This document shows positions 11,679-23,318 of a stretch of DNA of 64,000 nt, piece after piece. Made by a program: the position numbers and the translations under genes. The first letter of the stretch is position 1; every line of letters begins with the position of its first letter. The DNA comes from Cylicocyclus nassatus (taxonomy: Eukaryota > Nematoda > Chromadorea > Rhabditida > Strongylidae), in NCBI GenBank assembly GCA_958299035.1, contig CATQJL010000001.1, positions 27,383,521 through 27,447,520 on the forward strand, given 5' to 3'. The notes beneath the pieces were generated by a model. It was not told where the DNA came from and did no database searches. It saw only the letters and a program-made list of their open reading frames with translations.

Positions 11679-13443
11679 CAGTGACCGCCAAAAAGTTGCG
11701 GACAAGCCGCCTTCCTTCTTTCATTGCTCATTTTCAGATGTAAAACAAAGATGAAAAAATGGTTGGATTGCACGTAGTGATAGAGCTCTTCAAGTGCTAT
11801 AACCTGCACGTTGCGCTTTCTGGAAAACATGTATCCTAAAAATTGTAAAAATCTTTTTCTAAAAAAAGTCCAAAAATGGCCGCGTCACAATGTCGCGGAC
11901 AATAATTCTTCGAACGTGGAAATTTTCCTTTAAGTCTTTTTTTGCAGCAAAAACAAAAGTTCTCAGGACAGGTAAGCATACTATATTGTAGAACTCATCG
12001 AGGACAATAATTGAGTGGAGGTTACTTTCAAAAAACCCAAGTTTGAATTTTATTTTGCTTCTTTTCAAAAAATAACTTCTAATTCTCTGCTTCAAGCCAA
12101 ATTTCTTCGCATGAAAACACATTCAGGAGATTCCAACAAAGCTATTCGGATAAAGTGGATGCTTTTTGCCATCTTCTATGCATCGGACGTGTGCTGGTGA
12201 GTTTCTGAGCTGAAAATGGCCCTTGATAGTGCGTGCACATGACCCCACCTGCACCTCACCACTGAGTTGCACCGCATTGCAGGGTTGTAGCTCGGCCAAC
12301 AGTCGCTCTACGAGCCCGCAAATGGGCTCATTCGAAAGAGCTTGACTTCTTGGACACGATGGTATGCGAAAGAGTTGGGTATGAGAAACAGCGGAGAATT
12401 GGCGAATGGGGTGAAAAAGTGCAGCTTCAGTGGTAGGCTAAGGATTTCCAGCTAAAGTTGAACAAAGCTTTTTATCTCCTCACGTTCCATCCTGGAAGTT
12501 TAGAACTGTCAATGTTCTTGTAATAGATCCATTTCGAAGCTTTAGAAATGTTCTGGTGTTGATGAGAGCCTCCACTCCAATCACCTCCAACGCTTTTTCA
12601 CCCCATCCGCCAATTCTCCGCTGTTTCTCATACCCAACTCTTATCGTGTCCAGGAAGTCAAGCTCTTTCGAATGAGCCCATTTGCGGGCTCGTAGAGCGA
12701 CTGCTGGCAACTTTGAGCTTGTCGATTACTTCTATTCGCAGAAAGTTATTGCTTGTAAAACATCTATATCAAAGATTTATGTTCGAGGATAAATTTCACT
12801 AGCAAGACGTATTCTTCATGGGACCGAACTTCTGCATATACTAGCATTCCATACCCTTATTCCGAAGCCAATGAAAGAACCTGACTTGAAGGGCGCATTG
12901 TGGAGATATCCTCGCAAGGACATATTTCTAGGGATAGAACGTACCTCGGCCACTTAGAGATTTTAGGCCTGTGATCTCCGTACACTAAGAATTTTATTGA
13001 ATTCTGGTATGCTTTAGAAAGCGCAAGGAAACTTTTCAATGATACCAACCGTATCGAATTAGAGATGAAATTCTCTTAGAACAGCTGCTTCAAACATGAG
13101 GCAAAAAAATCGGACAGAACTTATGCAACAGCCTAGTATAGTGTGCTTACCTGTCCGGAGAACTTTTGTTTTTGCTGCAAAAAAAGACAAAAAGGAAAAT
13201 TTTCGCGTTCGAAAAATTATTGTCCGCGACATTGTGACGCGGCCATTTTTGGACTTTTTTTAGAAAAAGATTTTTACAATTTTTAGGATACATGTTTTCC
13301 AGAAAGCGCAACGTGTAGGTTGTAGCTCTTGAAGAGCTCTATCACTCCTTGCAATTCAACCATTTTTTCATCTTTGCTTTACATTTGAAAATGAGCGATG
13401 AAAGAAGGAAGGCGGCTTGTCCGCAACTTTTTGGCGGTCACTG
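11679..13443. mobile_element. Tc1-type element with ~315 bp inverted arms
   Basis: Starts CAGTGACCGCCAAAAAGTTG, ends with the reverse complement, and is flanked by TA at 11677-11678 and 13444-13445. The arms stay matched to about 11995 and 13128. CAGT ends plus TA duplication fit Tc1/mariner. No transposase is present. The roughly 1.1 kb core carries its own inner inverted repeat (12300-12420 against 12590-12712) that is coding-like; see the separate entry. Confidence 0.85.
12290..12715. repeat. Coding-like segment held as an inverted pair inside the Tc1-type element
   Basis: The block containing GAGCCCGCAAATGGGCTCAT appears at about 12314 on the plus strand and again inverted near 12690. 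On the minus strand the second copy lies in an open frame (12480-12710) with the peptide RARKWAHSKELDFLDT; the plus-strand copy reads the same peptide. I do not recognise the protein. It could be a captured host exon or a leftover of an older element. Confidence 0.5.
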
Positions 13444-13611
13444 TATATGGTATAAGAGGGTCATCCGTATAATTGTGAGATGCAAGCAGTTCCGATCATA
13501 GGTGCAATAGGTGGAGCAATTCCCCCCCCCCCCTTCACTTTGAGCCGATATTTCAATAAGCTCCTTCTCCTGAAGTTGAAACTGAGGTCAAAGCATACGG
13601 CAGAACAAGGG

Positions 13612-13818
13612 GACGGCCATAGGTTGCCGGCAACGGTTGTCGAGGTTGCCGAGGTTGCTGAGGTTGCCGAGGTTGCCGGCGTTGCCGCGGTCAGAGACAG
13701 CTTAGAGAGCGCACGAAACATGGAGGCTATCATGAGGCTACAACGACCGGCAACGCCAGCAACCTCGGGAAACCTCAGCAACTTCAGCAACCTCAGCAAC
13801 GCCGGCAACCTTGGCCGT
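13612..13818. repeat. Inverted array of 9 bp GGTTGCCGA units
   Basis: Plus-strand GAGGTTGCCGAGGTTGCTGA units (about 13624-13684) are mirrored by GCAACCTCAGCAAC units (about 13748-13810) across a ~65 bp spacer. Because 9 is a multiple of 3, both strands stay open across the array (VAEVAEVAEVAG on plus; ATSATSATS on minus). I treat these frames as a by-product of the repeat, not as genes. A poly-C run lies just upstream (13522-13533). Confidence 0.7.
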
Positions 13819-14029
13819 TCTCTAAAAAAAACCCATGACAAATGATGCACATTTTGCTTGAGATCGCCAGCTGCTGCTTCTTCTCATTCTGTGCATCATG
13901 ACTGCACTTTTACAGCGTTTGCTGAGAACAACGCAAGCTTGAGACTCCCTGTCTCACTCAAAGTGGTTTTCTTTTGCTAGCGAAACAAACCTAAAATGGG
14001 GGCTGTCTGATTCTTTAAATGAGCAGCAA

Positions 14030-14244
14030 TGTTCAACAAATTATTTGTCATCGTATAAGTGATCAAGCTAACAGATACGATTGACTCACAGAGCCATAAT
14101 GCATGGCCCCGTGTTTGGTTAACCGCTACATGCGATATAAAAGGGGTGACGCTAGATAAGGCCTTCTCGTCTTCTTCCGCTCGTACCTTTCTCTGTCATT
14201 CAACTTGCTAATAAAACTATCCACTGAACCATCTGTTTGCAACA
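14030..14244 (+). repeat. 5' LTR of the BEL/Pao element
   Basis: Bounded by TGTT and AACA. It shares GGTTAACCGCTACATGCG, GGCGCTAGATAAGG-like, CTTCTCGTCTTC, TCATTCAACTTG and TAATAAAACTATCCACTG with the 3' copy. The AATAAA-containing block near its 3' part is the likely polyadenylation signal, and the TATAAAAG-like stretch near 14136 the likely core promoter. Confidence 0.75.
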
Positions 14245-14250
14245 CTTATT

Positions 14251-14265
14251 TGGTGCATCGACCGG
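14251..14265 (+). promoter_or_regulatory. tRNA-Gly-like primer binding site
   Basis: TGGTGCATCGACCGG lies 6 bases after the 5' LTR. Its complement, CCGGTCGATGCACCA, has the CCA end and resembles the 3' acceptor end of nematode-type glycine tRNAs, with one probable mismatch. Assignment to tRNA-Gly is from general knowledge of tRNA ends and needs a match against the host tRNA set. Confidence 0.6.
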
Positions 14266-14670
14266 AAAACCGAGCCACATAAGTGTCGAACAATGTCTAC
14301 CATACCCAGCATAAAAGACCAGGAAAATCCCTGGCACATACCTAGGCCACCAAACCTAGCAATAATTGAACTAGGGCAAAAACCTAGTACCAAAATATGC
14401 AGGAAATATTCCCTGGCTCACTAGCTACAACAAGGCAAGTATTGAGAAAAATGGCATTGACATTCAATAAAAAGCCAATTGCCCTTAGCAAGAAAACCCT
14501 CCGAGGATTGCTTGAAAAGTACTTTTCTTACACCGAAGACTAAACGTTGAACTCCTCGTTTGAAGAGAACTGTGATCCCTGCCTTAGCGCGGCAAATCTC
14601 ATAAAAGGAAGCATAGCTGCTATAAATTAAAGTCGAGAAGCTTTACAAAGCCTCATAAACAAGTTCCAAT

Positions 14671-15830
14671 GTGATTATGAGGAAGCAAGAAAACACAACA
14701 AAAAAAGAGGCTGAAAAAGAACTGATCCAAACAAACCTCCATGAATGGATGGCGAAAGCCAATGAAATGGTCTCCAGGTTGAGCGCAAGAAGCCTCACCG
14801 AAGCCAACAACTACGCCGAAAAAATGGCAAGAAAACTGGGAATAACACACAACCACAAATCGGTACCAGCTCGAGTGGTGAAACGCCAATAATTAGCTTG
14901 GAGGGAACACCACCACTTCAATCAAAAAGCAATGATGAGGTAATCAGTCCTAGTGACGCTGTCTGGCTCACTGAGGACATCTCTGAGGACAGCAAAATGT
15001 CGACCGATGGTAATGAAATGATCTGTCAAAGCCTAAATCTCCATCAAATGAAACTGCCACGCCTTTATGGAGATGAAGAGGAATTACCGGAGTTTTGGGG
15101 TGTTTTGGTATTTTCACCACTTCCTTAGTGGACCAAAACAAGAGTCTGACAGCGGTAGAAAAGATGTTTTTTCTCAAAGACAACCTTAGAGGAAAGGTTG
15201 AGCTAACTGTAAAGGAATACAACTAATTCCACAAAATTACACATGGATGATCGAGGAACTCAAAACAAAATAAGGAAATAAATCGGTAAACCGCACAAGA
15301 ATTGTGCAGAAATTGATCGATAGGCACCTGCAAATGGCGCAGCGGAAAACTGCTTGGCCGAATATAAAAAAAATAAAGGTACCAATTAATCAAATGGTAT
15401 ACGCCGGTCAAAACATGCGAAATACTGCGGATGCTATGTGCACAGAAAAGATACTGGAGAAGTTCCCGTATCACTTTGTCGAAAATGTGTTGATCTCCAC
15501 TCAGCACATTGAAATCACAGCAAAAAAGTTTGTAGACTCTTGTCTGAGAAATCGTGGAAAGGAGTATAGAAAAGAAAGTCCAAAACTATTAACAACGCAG
15601 GATTTCCACCATAAAGTGGATGTAGAAAAACAAGACAATGCATATTTTTTAGTAAAGATCATCTTGGCACGAAATGCAAGGCGACTGACGCTCATGCCAA
15701 AAGAAAGGTGGTTATAGCTAGAAAACTATGTCGGAAATGCTTCGCAAATGACCATTACAGCTTTAAATCAGGAGCGATTGCTCGGTGTCCAATCAAGCAC
15801 ATAACACCTGTCTGTGCATTCGAACAGATA
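14671..15830 (+). pseudogene. gag: BEL/Pao gag remnant with two zinc knuckles
   Basis: Open pieces at 14671-14892, 14898-15128 and 15304-15717 are in different frames, so the gene is frameshifted. The motif LPRLYGDEEELPEFWG (near 15056) is the BEL/Pao gag signature (L-P-x-x-x-G-D/x...FW). Two zinc knuckles follow: CIFFSKDHLGTKC near 15639, where the second zinc cysteine is a Phe, and CRKCFANDHYSF...C near 15727-15790. Gag would form the cytoplasmic particle and bind the RNA. The Cys-to-Phe change and the frameshifts argue that it is dead. Confidence 0.75.
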
Positions 15831-15950
15831 ATTTGAAAAGCACAGAAACAGCAAGGCTGAAACCGTAATTTTACCACAAGAACACGGAGATATAAACGTA
15901 AATACTCTCCAGAAACGTTTGCTAACCAGATAATCCGTTACGAGTCTAGA

Positions 15951-16914
15951 TTGCAGAATGCGGCGCTGCCATATAATACAAAATTTCCGGTACTATTACC
16001 AAACAACTCAGCAATAGCACGGCTCGAAATCATCAATATCTATGAGCAGAACGCGCATTGCGGAAAGGAGCACACACTGTCACTATTACGGCAACGAATT
16101 TGTATCCCAAAACCGTCTCTAACAGTGAGGGAATTTACGAAATGCGTAACATGCAAAAAATGCACTGGGTTACCCTATGGAGCTCCTCCAATGCCATCAC
16201 TACCGAGAGATCGAGTGGTGATTGCAGTAGCCTTCGAAAATGTTGGCTGCAACTTTATGGGCCCATTCTTCTCGCCAGAAAACGATAGAATGTACGTCTG
16301 CATATTTACATGCCTGGCGATAAAAGCGATACACCTGAAGTCGCTAAATATGTTCACAGGAACATTCCTCAATTGCTTTATTCGGTTCACATCACGTAGG
16401 GGAGTCCCCAAAATTGTGGCACCGATTGCGGCACCAACTTTAAACTCGGCCAAGCGCTTATCGACAAAATGTACAAGACAGATGAATCCACAGATGATTC
16501 ATTGATGACTTACTGCATCACGCACGTAATAGCTTGAATCTTCAATCCGCCGGCATTTCCTTGGATGGATGGAGTCTGGGAAAGACTGGTAGGGTCAGTC
16601 AAACGCGCTTTTCAGAAGGCAGTTGGTTGTCGGAAACTAACTTTTCCACAAATGTGTACAACAAGGCACATATTGAAGCCATATTGAACACACGACCATT
16701 GACAAAAACAACATTAACGGACCTGACAGAAATTCCGCTTCGTCCGGTTGATTTCTTAAGAGGCATCAAATGTTCGTTGCCCTGCAACGAACCAGACAGC
16801 AACGACCTCACCTTTGATTTAAAGGTGATCCGCACGGTAGCTGACAAAGAAGTCTACGAGTATTCCGAAAGCATGTCGTCAAATTTCGGGGAAAATGGAA
16901 CACTGAATATTTAA
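15951..16914 (+). pseudogene. int: BEL/Pao integrase remnant
   Basis: The zinc-binding start is visible as NAHCGKEHTLSLLRQR followed by CVTCKKC; the first His expected a few residues upstream reads Tyr (IYEQNAH). LPRDRV and NVGCNFMGPF mark the catalytic core; the family Asp is Asn here (GCNFMG instead of G-x-D-F-x-G). A frameshift near 16420 moves the second catalytic block, DCGTNF, into another frame, and GVWERLVGSVKRAF follows in yet another frame near 16570. It continues into NTRPLTKTTLTDL and LRPVDFLRG. The enzyme would insert the cDNA into the genome, but two core acidic positions are lost or out of frame. Confidence 0.8.
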
Positions 16915-17165
16915 CCTACCTGCGAGACAATCTACGGTTACACCTAAAACAAAAAAGGCATGTGTCAGCCAGCAACCTCCCTCAAATTGGAGAAATTGTT
17001 TTTAGAACAAGAAATGTTACCTAGAGGAACTTGGAGCTATGGAAAATAACAAAAATATATGAGCGCAGATGGTCTCACAAGAGCAGTAGATATCCTAATG
17101 CCAAACGAGAAAACTTTACAGAGACCTTTGAATAAAGTGTATCCCCTCAAAATCCGCAGTTACGC
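16860..17165 (+). pseudogene. DUF5641-type C-terminal domain of BEL/Pao Pol
   Basis: Frames around 16915-17040 and 17057-17160 give LPQIGEIVF, PRGTWSYGKI and then SADGLTRAVDILMPNEKTL followed by RPLNKVYPL. This is the pattern of the domain that follows integrase in BEL/Pao polyproteins (G-x-x-V, W-x-x-G-x-I, D-G-x-x-R-x-x-x-V, RP-x-N-x-x-x-P-L). A frameshift near 17057 separates the two halves. Confidence 0.65.
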
Positions 17166-18356
17166 TCAATAAAAAGGAACTCTCGAGAATACTGATCCAG
17201 ACGTGAAAGTGATCCTCCAGAAACAGAGACACCCGCTGAGAGCCCAGATACAGGCGGTCCTGAAACACAAAATTTACGAGAACCGATCAGATGCGAATCA
17301 AAAACGTGAGCCTATGACGTCATACGCGCCTTTGAGGAAGGCTTAGACGAGCCTATTACATAGTCAAATCATTCAGCAATAAGACCCTCAACGCTTACGA
17401 TAATGGCGCTTACAGTACTAACCTGTTGCAATGAAGCAGCAGCTGTCTACTCTGGATCCCCGATAATCTGTGTTGATGGAACAGTTTGAGTGCACCCGCC
17501 AGATGAGCCATTCGCCCTGTGCATCGGTAAGGAGTACATATCGTTCTCTAGAACATCGAGCAAAATGAGATTTCAATCGCCGCTATCACCTAACCGATTG
17601 CCGATATCACCTTTGGTAAAAAGTGCAAATCGTCCTCTATAACATCAAGCAAAATGAGATTCCAATTGCCGATATCACAACGCACGAACAAAAGTGACGA
17701 TGAAAACGCAAGAGAAGATCACACACAGTCGATAATTGTATACTGCGGACCATCAAACTTCTGTGAAAATGCAAAGAAATTCCTTTCAAAAGCGCTCGTT
17801 GGTAATCCACAATGTTGGCCAATCGGAGCCATACTATCAGTAATTATTGGCTTAGACTCATAGATTTCATGATTTTGGTGATCTGCATACGTCGCGAAAC
17901 AAGTCATGAGATATAAAAATACAAATGGGACTAGACTAAAAACCCCAAATCAAGACGCGACCAATAGGGAATCTGAAATGGAAACGGTGGGCCTGACAAG
18001 CTTTCGTGTTGCTACGTTCGATCACAGAACCATGACTACAGCTTTAGCCTTGAGAGCGATAGTTGCAAATGTATCCGCTTGTCAACTTGGTTATATGCGC
18101 CACACTGCCTATTAGTATGTGAAAATAAAGACGAGCTACTCTACCTATAAAGGAGAATGTTATTTAACAAGGTATTTAGAGAACTGTGTATACAAATATT
18201 GCACAACAACAACACAGTTGGCGCAATCAAAATCACAAGAAAGCCTATGGAATTGTTATGCGCAAAAAGTATCTCTATTCTTCACAAGAGATGTGGATAT
18301 AAAGTATTTCATCAAAAACGATGCGCTCAGATGGGGTCATGTATGCAAGACAAATG

Positions 18357-19202
18357 GCCCGTTGTAAACTCCCCATCAGGGCATCTCTCTCGATGCGGAC
18401 CGGCGTTGATTTCATCATGCCTCAGTCTAGCATCCGGCGAGCCATTGATCTGGATGCTGATCGCTTCCGAGATATTACAATCAAGTGCGTTCTTGAAAAA
18501 GGAACTGCTTGAGCTGGTTTGGTCAAACGGGTAAGCGGCTGGAATTACACGCGCGCGGCTGTGGTTCGAGTCCGACTAGCGACACACATTTCGATGCATC
18601 GCTGGGCGATCTTTTTAGCGGCCACTACGCAATCGATGATGACCGCCATCAAGGATTGCCTAGCAAATGCACGGATGAAACAAAAACCCAATTTGTGACG
18701 ACAATTTTATGAAAAAACGAAATGGTTGCAGCGTGAATTTAATGAAATGAATAAATGAGTTCTTGTTTCGGACAGCTAGTGAAAAAAACCATTAAGGTTT
18801 ACAAAAAAGAGAAGAATTTGTTTTTTTGTTATCCTCGCCAAAATCAGCTGTTCATCGATCTCTCCTTTTCGGACGCGGTTGTGCAGTTTTGCGCCGATTT
18901 TGTCTGCATTTTTAGCCTGACTGATGTGTATCGTAAGTTACTCAGGAGCAACTTACGGGAGTTTTGTCTGCGTCTCCTCTTTTACACACTATTTGCATCA
19001 CTCTAACATCAGTTCACGTTCAGGTCACTTGAACGTGAACTGATGTGGAAGAGTTGACTGCAGCAGGTGGACAGATGGTCAACTATCAGTTCACTCGCCA
19101 TTCTTATAGCATGGGAGGGGAGCGGCCATCAGTTCACCTGACGTGAGGTGAACTGATGGGATAAGTTCAGTTTACCTGAACTGATCGAGCTTTACTACGG
19201 GC
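18357..19202. mobile_element. GCCCG(T/A)TGTAAA-ended DNA element with tRNA-like segment, copy 1
   Basis: Ends are GCCCGTTGTAAAC and the mirrored TTTACTACGGGC. The 6 bp CAAATG is present on both sides (18351-18356 and 19203-19208), so insertion into the BEL element is clear. Near the right end are two strong hairpins: CATCAGTTCACGTTCA mirrored by TGAACGTGAACTGATG (19008-19046), and CCATCAGTTCACCT mirrored by AGGTGAACTGATGG (19127-19160). The tRNA-like stretch is listed separately. No transposase is encoded. A second copy lies inverted at 28460-29332. Confidence 0.85.
18513..18580 (+). ncRNA. tRNA-like sequence with A and B boxes (in DNA element)
   Basis: TGGTCAAACGG at 18520-18530 matches the pol III A box and GGTTCGAGTCC at 18563-18573 is a perfect B box, 43 bases apart. 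Seven flanking bases on each side (GCTGGTT and GACTAGC) can pair as an acceptor stem with two wobbles. At 68 nt it is short and I cannot draw a convincing D or anticodon arm, so this is a tRNA-derived relic or SINE-like promoter, not a working tRNA. Confidence 0.55.
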
Positions 19203-20773
19203 CAAATGTAACACTGTCGCACCAAACGAGATAGTTCCCGAACTTATAGAGTCAGCCGAGTATCCCGGACACTCTACCTGCGACAATTCTTGCAGTGGTC
19301 TTGCATTCGGATGTTTACTCTTCCATTTCCCGCATGCTCATTCTTTCGAATTGCGCACATCCCAAGATCGGATACGTGTATGAAGTAGCACGATGCTTGG
19401 AATGGAAGTCTGTGTGAAGTCTAGCAAAAGTATCAGTGTAATTAGACTAAAATTTGAGCTTTTATTTCGCAATTTGACTTTTTCCTTGACATCTTGTTTT
19501 TTTGCCGCACCAAATGAAAACGTTGAATTTTTCTGCGTATTCAAATTGCGGGTGATGTGTTTCTAAAAATACCCCTAGACTTAAAGTAACCTACAACAAA
19601 AAAAGTTTTCCTCGGTACTTTTACCATATTTGTCCGAAAAGGTTGATGTGTTCTCACTCACAGTGATATCCGTATAGCAACCTCATTCGCACTTGCTAAA
19701 ACGGTTTGCGATCTCACAAGAAGAGGGTCTAAATCATCCCCGATCACTATCGATTACCTGTAGAATGTGAAACACAAAACATGGCGCAAGCCATAAATTC
19801 CACAACTGTACAGTGCGAATAGTGTGCTCACGTCAGGCAGAAAAGACCGAAAAGGTATGCAGTTGTCCTGAAGACTCAATCGAAAACATGAGAAGAGAGA
19901 TAACAAATCGTTTACCGCTCACTACACCAGCGCTGGAAATCTCAGCACAGCTGATGAGAAAAAGACGTTCTCCAACGAAGGTGAATTTATGATAGCAATA
20001 GAATCATCGTTATTGCTAAACAGCGCAAATTATATCGTTGATCAGAAATAAGCGTTTCAAATCAATAACCTCACCGGTTGCTACGACTGTAAGGAAGGAC
20101 ACAAAAGTTGGCATAAATTGTAACACGCCGACCGAAACTTGGATCATGATAGAATGTGACACCCAAGCATTCTCGGTCCAGTGTGGACCAACAACGAAAC
20201 ACACAGAAGTATTGTTGAATTCTGGCAACGTCATAATAGAGGAAAAATGCAAAACCATCTATGCAAAAGAAATCGTTGAAACAGAGCTAACGGGGACGCG
20301 GCTATACCACCCGCAAACACACAACATCTCGATATTCGACAAACAAAATAATCAACAAGAATGGCATTTGAATTGGCTAAGCGATTTCAATTTCCCTGGG
20401 CCGGTATGTATCAATCTCCCGAACTGCGACCGGGCGCTCCTCAACCATAGGAAATGAAACGCCCTGCCGCAAGCAGGCGCTTGACCCATGATGTATGAAA
20501 CTCGCGGGCGCCCAACCCAGACGGGCAGGAAAGCCCGATCTCACGGTATCGGGCATTCGCGATGGGAGATGCCATTCATTGCGTTTTTGTGCTAAAATTG
20601 GTGAGTCTTTCATTTTCTTTACTGTGTTACGCCCTCCCTCCTTACTGAAGAGTTCCGGGGAGGGCTTATTTGTTGATTTTTCTTGTATTTGTGCTCCGTC
20701 TAAGGGAAGGAACGAAACGGAGGCTTGTTTTCTTTTTGTTTTGCTCCTTTAATTTTGGCTGGGTTTTGCGGCG

Positions 20774-21601
20774 CTATTCCGCACTAGTTGACCCAAAAAA
20801 TGAAAATCGTAAATTCCGCTAAAACTTCGTCTAGAGGGGTTATTTAGCATGCTGAACACGAATATGATGTTTATTTCAAGCAACAGCGCCATTCGATGGA
20901 GTTACAGTAGGACTACGGTAAAGGGCCAAAATCACGGATTTGCCAGAAACTTGGCCCAGAGGGGTTATTCGGCCCGTTGATGCCAAATATCACATTGGTT
21001 TTGAAGCGTAGCGTCATTTTCTCGAATTACGGTAGGTACACGGTAGGAGTTAAAATCTCAAAATCGGCTTTAATTTCGCACAGAGGGGTCATTCGACATG
21101 CTGATTGGAAATGTCACACTTTCTCCGCACGAAAACGTCTCCCATGGTTACGGTAGGTTTACGGTAGGGTCAAAACTACAAATTGGCAAATGCATCTTAC
21201 CCCTGTGCTTTGCTTAAGCAAAAGCCGCAGCAGGGCGTGAAGCGCGCAACGGTGGTCGTGTATGCAAAGCTTCGCGATCGGCCGAATCGCCGTACACCCT
21301 CAGGCAGGACTGTGTTGTACACCCGTTACCGTGTAGCTATCGTAACCCGAGAAAATGACGCTACGCTGAAAACTAATGTGATATTTGGCATCAGCGGGCA
21401 GAATAACCCCTCTGGGCCAAGTATCGGGCAAATCTGTGATCATGACCCCTTACTGTAGTCCTACCGTAATTCCACCGGATGGCGCTATCGCACGAAATAA
21501 ACATCATATTCGTGTCCAGCATACCAAAAATCCCCCCCCCTAGACGAAGTTTTAGCAAAATTCACGATTTTTTATTTTTTGGGTCAACTAATGTGGAATA
21601 G
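20774..21601. mobile_element. Palindromic element with sub-repeats, nested in the BEL element
   Basis: CTATTCCGCACTAGTTGACC at 20774 is mirrored by GGTCAACTAATGTGGAATAG ending at 21601. Each arm of about 300 bp contains repeated modules, AGAGGGGTYATTYRGC followed by GTTACGGTAGG-like lines, in matching order on the two arms. Open frames inside (e.g. 21183-21458) have no domain. No transposase. Confidence 0.7.
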
Positions 21602-22407
21602 TACCGGTTTTGCAAGTAACCTCAACGTGCATAATTATAATTTGCATGCAGTTAACTGCATTATTTCAATGTGTTGCCCACATTTGTTCCCCAAGAAAGA
21701 ACTTGAACGTATGTCGCAAAAGGTTTGGGAACATTGTGAATCCTTTGAAGTTTTTTATTCTTTGAAGTTTTTTGAGTTTTTTTCATCTTTTGACTAAGAT
21801 TTTTTTCTATGCAAAGTTCTGAGAACGCTTCTGATTCTTTTAGATGCTAAAGTGCTGCTGTTTGGAGGAATAACACCGCTTGAGCAGACTGCACAAGCAA
21901 GTTTTGATTTTTGCCACAAGCACTTTGTACACCTTTATGTTCCGTTTCTCTTAAATATGTGTTTACTTCATTCTCTACTCGTTTGGAGAAAAAAAATGAG
22001 ATTCTAATAGATTTGTGTTAGTGAAAAACTCAAGGGGGAGAAGTGAGACATTCAAATGTCTTATAAAGCCCACAGCTGCGTCTTTTGTGAGATATACCTT
22101 TCTTAAAGTGGCTTTATCACTTGCCTACATGGAGACTTTCTTAGATTATGCCAGCATTTCGCAACAATGAAATTAATTGTTGGGTAAAATAGGAAGTATG
22201 AAAGTAAGTTCATCTGTTCAAGAGGGGGGAAGTTAATCGGTGTATGCACAAATGGGAAATAAACCCACTTCCATTATCCCACAATATTATCTTTACTTCT
22301 ACATTTTGAAGAAATCATATCAGGGAACAGAAGCCGATAAAGAAACACGACACGAACTCAAATTCGGAAAAGAAATGCAGAGAAACGAGTGAACGACGTC
22401 ACCCTTA

Positions 22408-22537
22408 GGGTTGAGCCAGACTTCGCGGGGAAGCGGCGTACGCGGCGTACGCAGCGTACGCTCGGTATATTTCATCATAGGAGCATACGCGGCGTACGCT
22501 GCGTACGTCGCGTACGCCGCGCAGTCTGGCCCAACCC
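22408..22537. mobile_element. CGTACG-rich MITE, copy 2
   Basis: TIRs GGGTTGAGCCAGACT and AGTCTGGCCCAACCC with 3 bp TTA on both sides (22405-22407 and 22538-22540). Same architecture as 11360-11483: inverted GGCGTACG units around TTTCATCATAGGAG. Inserted within the BEL element. Confidence 0.75.
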
Positions 22538-22737
22538 TTAGAATGCGCCCGGAGGCATAGGTACATATGCGTCAGCACGCGTGTTACTGATCTCCAACTA
22601 GGCAGTCCGGGCTCTTGCCCGAGTAACTCCCAGAATAATGCATCGCGGGGCGGGCGCCTGTGCTCGGTCGGGTAAAGACCCAGACGGGAACCCCTTCCCG
22701 AGAAAAAGATTGATACATACCGGCCCCTGACCTTACA

Positions 22738-23302
22738 CCCCTCATAAACACAATAAGGGAGCACTGGAAGCTAGCAACAGCGATATTTATAGCAACAGCA
22801 GCCACATCGGATTGACATACATATTCGGTCCAATAGTATTGATAACGGTGGTCAAATACTACTCTACATAGCGAAAGCAGTCATTAATTTGATAATGAAA
22901 ACAGTATGCTTTGCAGCAAAGAATTGCACAGAACCATGAATGGCAAAAGGCTGGTCGGTCTTACATAATTTTATCATGATAGGCACAATAGCACTATGCG
23001 TACTTGCACGCCAAAACAAAACTTTATCGCACCTCATAAGAGCGGCTAGCGCACGATATCTTAGCAACACAAAAAACGAGTGGCTCAATAACAAGTCAAC
23101 TTGCGCAATAATACGTCAAAATAAGGAATGACGAAAACATCGAGTCAAGTTGCGCAAGCGCAATATGATAAGCCAAAAGACGCGATGGAAAAACATCGAC
23201 GATTTGCGCAACATGGTTATCAGCAACAAAATGTAGCATGGCAAAACAGTAATATCAATATCGACAAGATAAAGGAAAGGCGTACAACCTCCCTCCCCTA
23301 AA
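22738..23302 (+). pseudogene. Possible envelope tail (membrane segment) of the BEL element
   Basis: A plus-strand frame near 22800-22870 gives a hydrophobic stretch (LTYIFGPIVLITVVKYYS) followed by stops, as expected for a membrane anchor of an envelope-like protein. A short 57-codon frame, 23129-23302, rich in Gln, Lys and Asn, follows. Both are weak calls based on position and composition. Confidence 0.3.
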
Positions 23303-23318
23303 CGTTTTATCGGGAACG

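Larger units (their letters stand above)
17403..20457 (+). pseudogene. Envelope-like glycoprotein remnant of the BEL/Pao element (interrupted)
   Basis: An ATG at 17403 opens a short hydrophobic, signal-like start (MALTVLTCC) and runs to an in-frame TGA; cysteine-containing pieces follow at 17654-17863, 17906-18115, 18119-18350 and 20038-20457. Some nematode BEL elements are known to carry an envelope resembling phlebovirus glycoproteins, and position and cysteine content fit that, but I cannot align it by eye, so the homology is tentative. It is broken by stops, frameshifts and the element at 18357-19202. A tandem duplication (GCAAAATGAGATT block near 17560 and near 17648) is also present. 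Confidence 0.45.

Noticed and set aside
18513..18580. A functional tRNA gene
   Set aside because: It is only 68 nt, no convincing anticodon arm can be drawn, no T-run terminator follows closely, and a second copy lies in the same kind of transposon.
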